Assembly (NCBI GenBank): GCA_964351395.1
Contig: CAYGOF010000002.1
Coordinates: 310,001-374,000 of the forward strand
DNA from: Imperialibacter sp964351395
GTDB taxonomy: Bacteria > Bacteroidota > Bacteroidia > Cytophagales > Cyclobacteriaceae
DNA: 64,000 bases
Reading direction: 5' to 3'
In this document: positions 61,874 to 64,000 of the stretch, piece by piece
Numbering within the stretch: position 1 is the stretch's first letter
Layout: each line of letters begins with the position of its first letter
The notes under the pieces: generated by a model
What the model saw: only the letters and a program-made list of their open reading frames with translations
The model's database searches: none
What the model was told of the DNA's origin: nothing
Program-made: the position numbers and the translations under genes

Positions 61874-62900
61874 GAAAAAGATTGGCGTTGTAGGCGCCAC
61901 TGGTTACACAGGTTCAGAGCTTGTACGTATTCTAACCAACCATCCAGGAGTTGAAATCTCCGTCATTACTTCCGAAAGCCGGGCTGGAGAAAAATTCTCA
62001 GATGTCCACCCGTTTTTCAAGGGCATTGTTGACCAGGCTTTACACACAGCTGAAAAAGTAAATGAGCTTGACCTCGACCTTGTGTTCCTGGCATTGCCAC
62101 ATGGCATATCCATGGATTATGTAAAGAAGTTTAAAGGCAAGGACTTCAAAATCGTAGATTTTTCTGGTGACTTTAGGCTAGACTCAGCAAAGACCTACGA
62201 AGAATGGTACAACAAAACCCACACTTTTGCTGAAGGCTTCGACAAAGTCGTTTATGGCCTACCCGAACTTTTTAAAGACCGTATCAGGGATGCACATCTG
62301 GTCGCCAACCCAGGATGCTACCCGACCAGTGCCATACTTGCACTCGCTCCATTGATCCAACATGGCCTGATAGAAACCAAAGGTATCATCATAGATGCAA
62401 AGTCTGGCATCACCGGAGCGGGTATCAAAGCGAGTGCAACTACGCACTTCTCGAATGTCAACGATAATTTCAAGGCCTACGGATTGAAGAAGCATCGCCA
62501 CACCATAGAAATACAAGGTATTTTGGATCAGATGGCAACTGGAATAACACTGCAATTCACTCCTCACCTACTCCCTATTGATCGTGGTATCCTTTCTACT
62601 ATTTATGCCCGTCCAACGGGCTCAATTGATAGCAAAAAACTAAAAAGCCTCTATCAGGAATTTTACGATAGTAAACCTTTTGTAAGGATTTGCGACACAC
62701 CTCCAGCTATTAAAAATGTGAGGGCAAGCAATTACTGCAACATATTCGCAGACTTCGACGAGCGAACAGGAAATATCATCCTGATCAGCACCATCGACAA
62801 TCTTGTTAAAGGTGCCGCCGGGCAAGCGGTTCAAAACATGAACCTAATGCTTGGATTCGATGAAACCTTAGGTTTAAACCATGTACCCATCAACCCATAA
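61866..62900 (+). CDS. argC: N-acetyl-gamma-glutamyl-phosphate reductase
   Basis: 344 residues. NAD(P) motif GVVGATGYTGSELVRIL near residues 6-22 and the active-site Cys in LVANPGCYPTSAILAL near 140-155, followed by SGITGAG and HRHTIEIQG, all diagnostic of ArgC. It reduces N-acetylglutamyl phosphate to the semialdehyde. It overlaps argD by eight bases and is three bases upstream of argJ. Confidence 0.96.
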   Translation: MPKKKIGVVGATGYTGSELVRILTNHPGVEISVITSESRAGEKFSDVHPFFKGIVDQALHTAEKVNELDLDLVFLALPHGISMDYVKKFKGKDFKIVDFSGDFRLDSAKTYEEWYNKTHTFAEGFDKVVYGLPELFKDRIRDAHLVANPGCYPTSAILALAPLIQHGLIETKGIIIDAKSGITGAGIKASATTHFSNVNDNFKAYGLKKHRHTIEIQGILDQMATGITLQFTPHLLPIDRGILSTIYARPTGSIDSKKLKSLYQEFYDSKPFVRICDTPPAIKNVRASNYCNIFADFDERTGNIILISTIDNLVKGAAGQAVQNMNLMLGFDETLGLNHVPINP

Positions 62901-62903
62901 ATC

Positions 62904-64000
62904 ATGATCAAAAACATCACCAATGTAAGGGGCATCAAATGCTGGGGCGCTCACTCTGGCGTCAAATCATTGCGCCGTGACCTGGCACTGATTTATTCTG
63001 ACGTACCAGCTGCTGGAGCTGCCGTTTTCACGCAGAACAAAGTAGTTGCTGAGCCAATCAAAGTATCAAGAGAGAACATCAAAGGTGGCGTGGTGCAAGC
63101 CATTGTCATCAATGCTGGCAATGCCAATGCCTGCACGGGGCAGCAGGGGGCAGACGGAGCTCAGGCTATGCTAGAGGCCGCTGCCGAAGCATTGGGTATC
63201 GACCAAAAAACGATCATCATTGCTTCTACGGGCATTATTGGTGAGCCATTCCCCACTGAAGATGTGGTAAAAGGCATTACCGAATCAGCACCTAAGTTAA
63301 GCAGCAAGTCGAATGCCGGCTCTTTCGCTGCCAATGCCATCCTTACTACAGACACTTTTCCAAAAGAAGGCTTCCTGGAGTTCGGATTAGATGGGCATGA
63401 AATTAATATGGGAGGCATTGCCAAGGGATCGGGCATGATCCATCCGAATATGGCTACTATGCTGGCATTTATTGCTACAGATGTTGCCATTGACTCCAAA
63501 CTACTTCAAAAAACGTTGAAGGAAGTAGTCGACCGCACCTTCAATATGATTACCGTAGATGGCGACACATCAACCAACGACATGGTGGTAGTAATGGCCA
63601 ATGGCAAGGCGGAAAACGACATCCTTAAGTCCGAGAAAGACAAAGGTTTTGATATCTTCAAACAGAAGCTCGAAGAGATGATGAAACATCTTTGTACCCT
63701 CATCGTCTCAGATGGAGAGGGTTCCTCCAAATTTCTAGAATACACTGTTAAAAATGCGACAGATGAGTTGACGGCCAGAAAAATCTGCCGGTCGATATCT
63801 AGCTCGACGCTGGTCAAAACTGCCATGTTCGGCCGTGATCCTAACTGGGGCAGGATAGTATGTGCCGCTGGCAATGCGGACGTACCCTTCTCCTTCGACA
63901 AAGCAGACCTTTACCTGGGAGATGACAAAGAAATGATCCAGGTACTGGAAAAAGGGCGGCCGCTTGACTACGATCGTAACTATATGAAAAGGGTTTTACG
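62904..64000 (+). CDS. argJ: Bifunctional glutamate N-acetyltransferase/ornithine acetyltransferase (3' end outside window)
   Basis: Begins MIKNITNVRGIKCWGAHSGVKSLR and is open to the last base. The autocleavage site is in KGSGMIHPNMATMLAF, where the Thr of MATM becomes the nucleophile; NAGNANACTGQ and TSTNDMVVV also fit. ArgJ recycles the acetyl group from acetylornithine to glutamate. Third gene of an argD-argC-argJ operon; about 365 residues are in the window. Confidence 0.95.
   Translation, partial: MIKNITNVRGIKCWGAHSGVKSLRRDLALIYSDVPAAGAAVFTQNKVVAEPIKVSRENIKGGVVQAIVINAGNANACTGQQGADGAQAMLEAAAEALGIDQKTIIIASTGIIGEPFPTEDVVKGITESAPKLSSKSNAGSFAANAILTTDTFPKEGFLEFGLDGHEINMGGIAKGSGMIHPNMATMLAFIATDVAIDSKLLQKTLKEVVDRTFNMITVDGDTSTNDMVVVMANGKAENDILKSEKDKGFDIFKQKLEEMMKHLCTLIVSDGEGSSKFLEYTVKNATDELTARKICRSISSSTLVKTAMFGRDPNWGRIVCAAGNADVPFSFDKADLYLGDDKEMIQVLEKGRPLDYDRNYMKRVL

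Overview
The window is a chromosomal segment of a Bacteroidota bacterium, most likely order Cytophagales. The evidence is a FecI/FecR-type sigma/anti-sigma pair with an STN-domain partner, a one-protein hybrid two-component regulator (propeller, kinase, receiver, AraC), PadR-controlled FtsX-type permeases with a permease prefix domain, a probable type IX secretion C-terminal domain, weak ribosome binding sites and TAnnTTTG-like promoter elements. Base composition is moderate by eye, with an A/T-richer accessory stretch at about 17.3-24.8 kb.

Layout. 1-16.5 kb is housekeeping: topA 3' end, a 2-hydroxyacid dehydrogenase, RidA, Nudix, a large secreted propeller protein, threonylcarbamoyl-AMP synthase, pgk, a TPR histidine kinase, recQ, an S41 protease and an enoyl-CoA hydratase. 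16.5-24.8 kb is accessory. It holds a heptapeptide-repeat locus with a G-rich hairpin region, transposon-end-like direct repeats, a lone Mrr-like nuclease, a sigma/FecR/STN-domain cluster with two small partner genes, a REP-associated tyrosine transposase (RAYT) framed by inverted REP palindromes, and a toxin-antitoxin pair whose toxin is decapitated at the REP junction. 24.8-29.7 kb holds an NTF2-PQQ-dehydrogenase-like fusion, a membrane AraC regulator, a VOC protein and small hypotheticals. 29.8-34.9 kb is a thiosulfate/sulfane-sulfur uptake operon (secreted tandem rhodanese, a YeeE/YedE transporter in two halves, membrane-anchored rhodanese-like protein). A divergent histidine kinase and OmpR-type regulator follow, with eight helically phased TTAA sites between. 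35-42 kb has an AraC regulator, a membrane thioredoxin, a 1305-residue hybrid regulator and next to it a decayed GH5 glycosidase. 42-49.7 kb is PadR plus two FtsX-type permeases and a convergent AraC-TPR regulator. 49.9-60.1 kb holds an ankyrin lipoprotein, an acyltransferase, a chemoreceptor, comEC, a nucleotidyltransferase-like gene, GNAT, PhoH, SAM hydroxide adenosyltransferase, a monooxygenase-like gene, tRNA-Leu(CAA) and a DUF885 lipoprotein. 60.6 kb to the end is argD-argC-argJ, with argJ cut by the window edge.

The points most worth a second look are these: argD is full length but carries two in-frame TAA codons in nearly the same sequence context. A 30-bp element is shared by the sigma gene and one downstream gene and looks like the sigma factor's own promoter. 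The RAYT/REP element sits at a scar between two broken genes. A phased TTAA array lies between the sulfur operon and its probable regulator. The GH5 gene beside the hybrid regulator has decayed by deletion, insertion and nonsense mutation. No CRISPR array, rRNA or phage module was seen.
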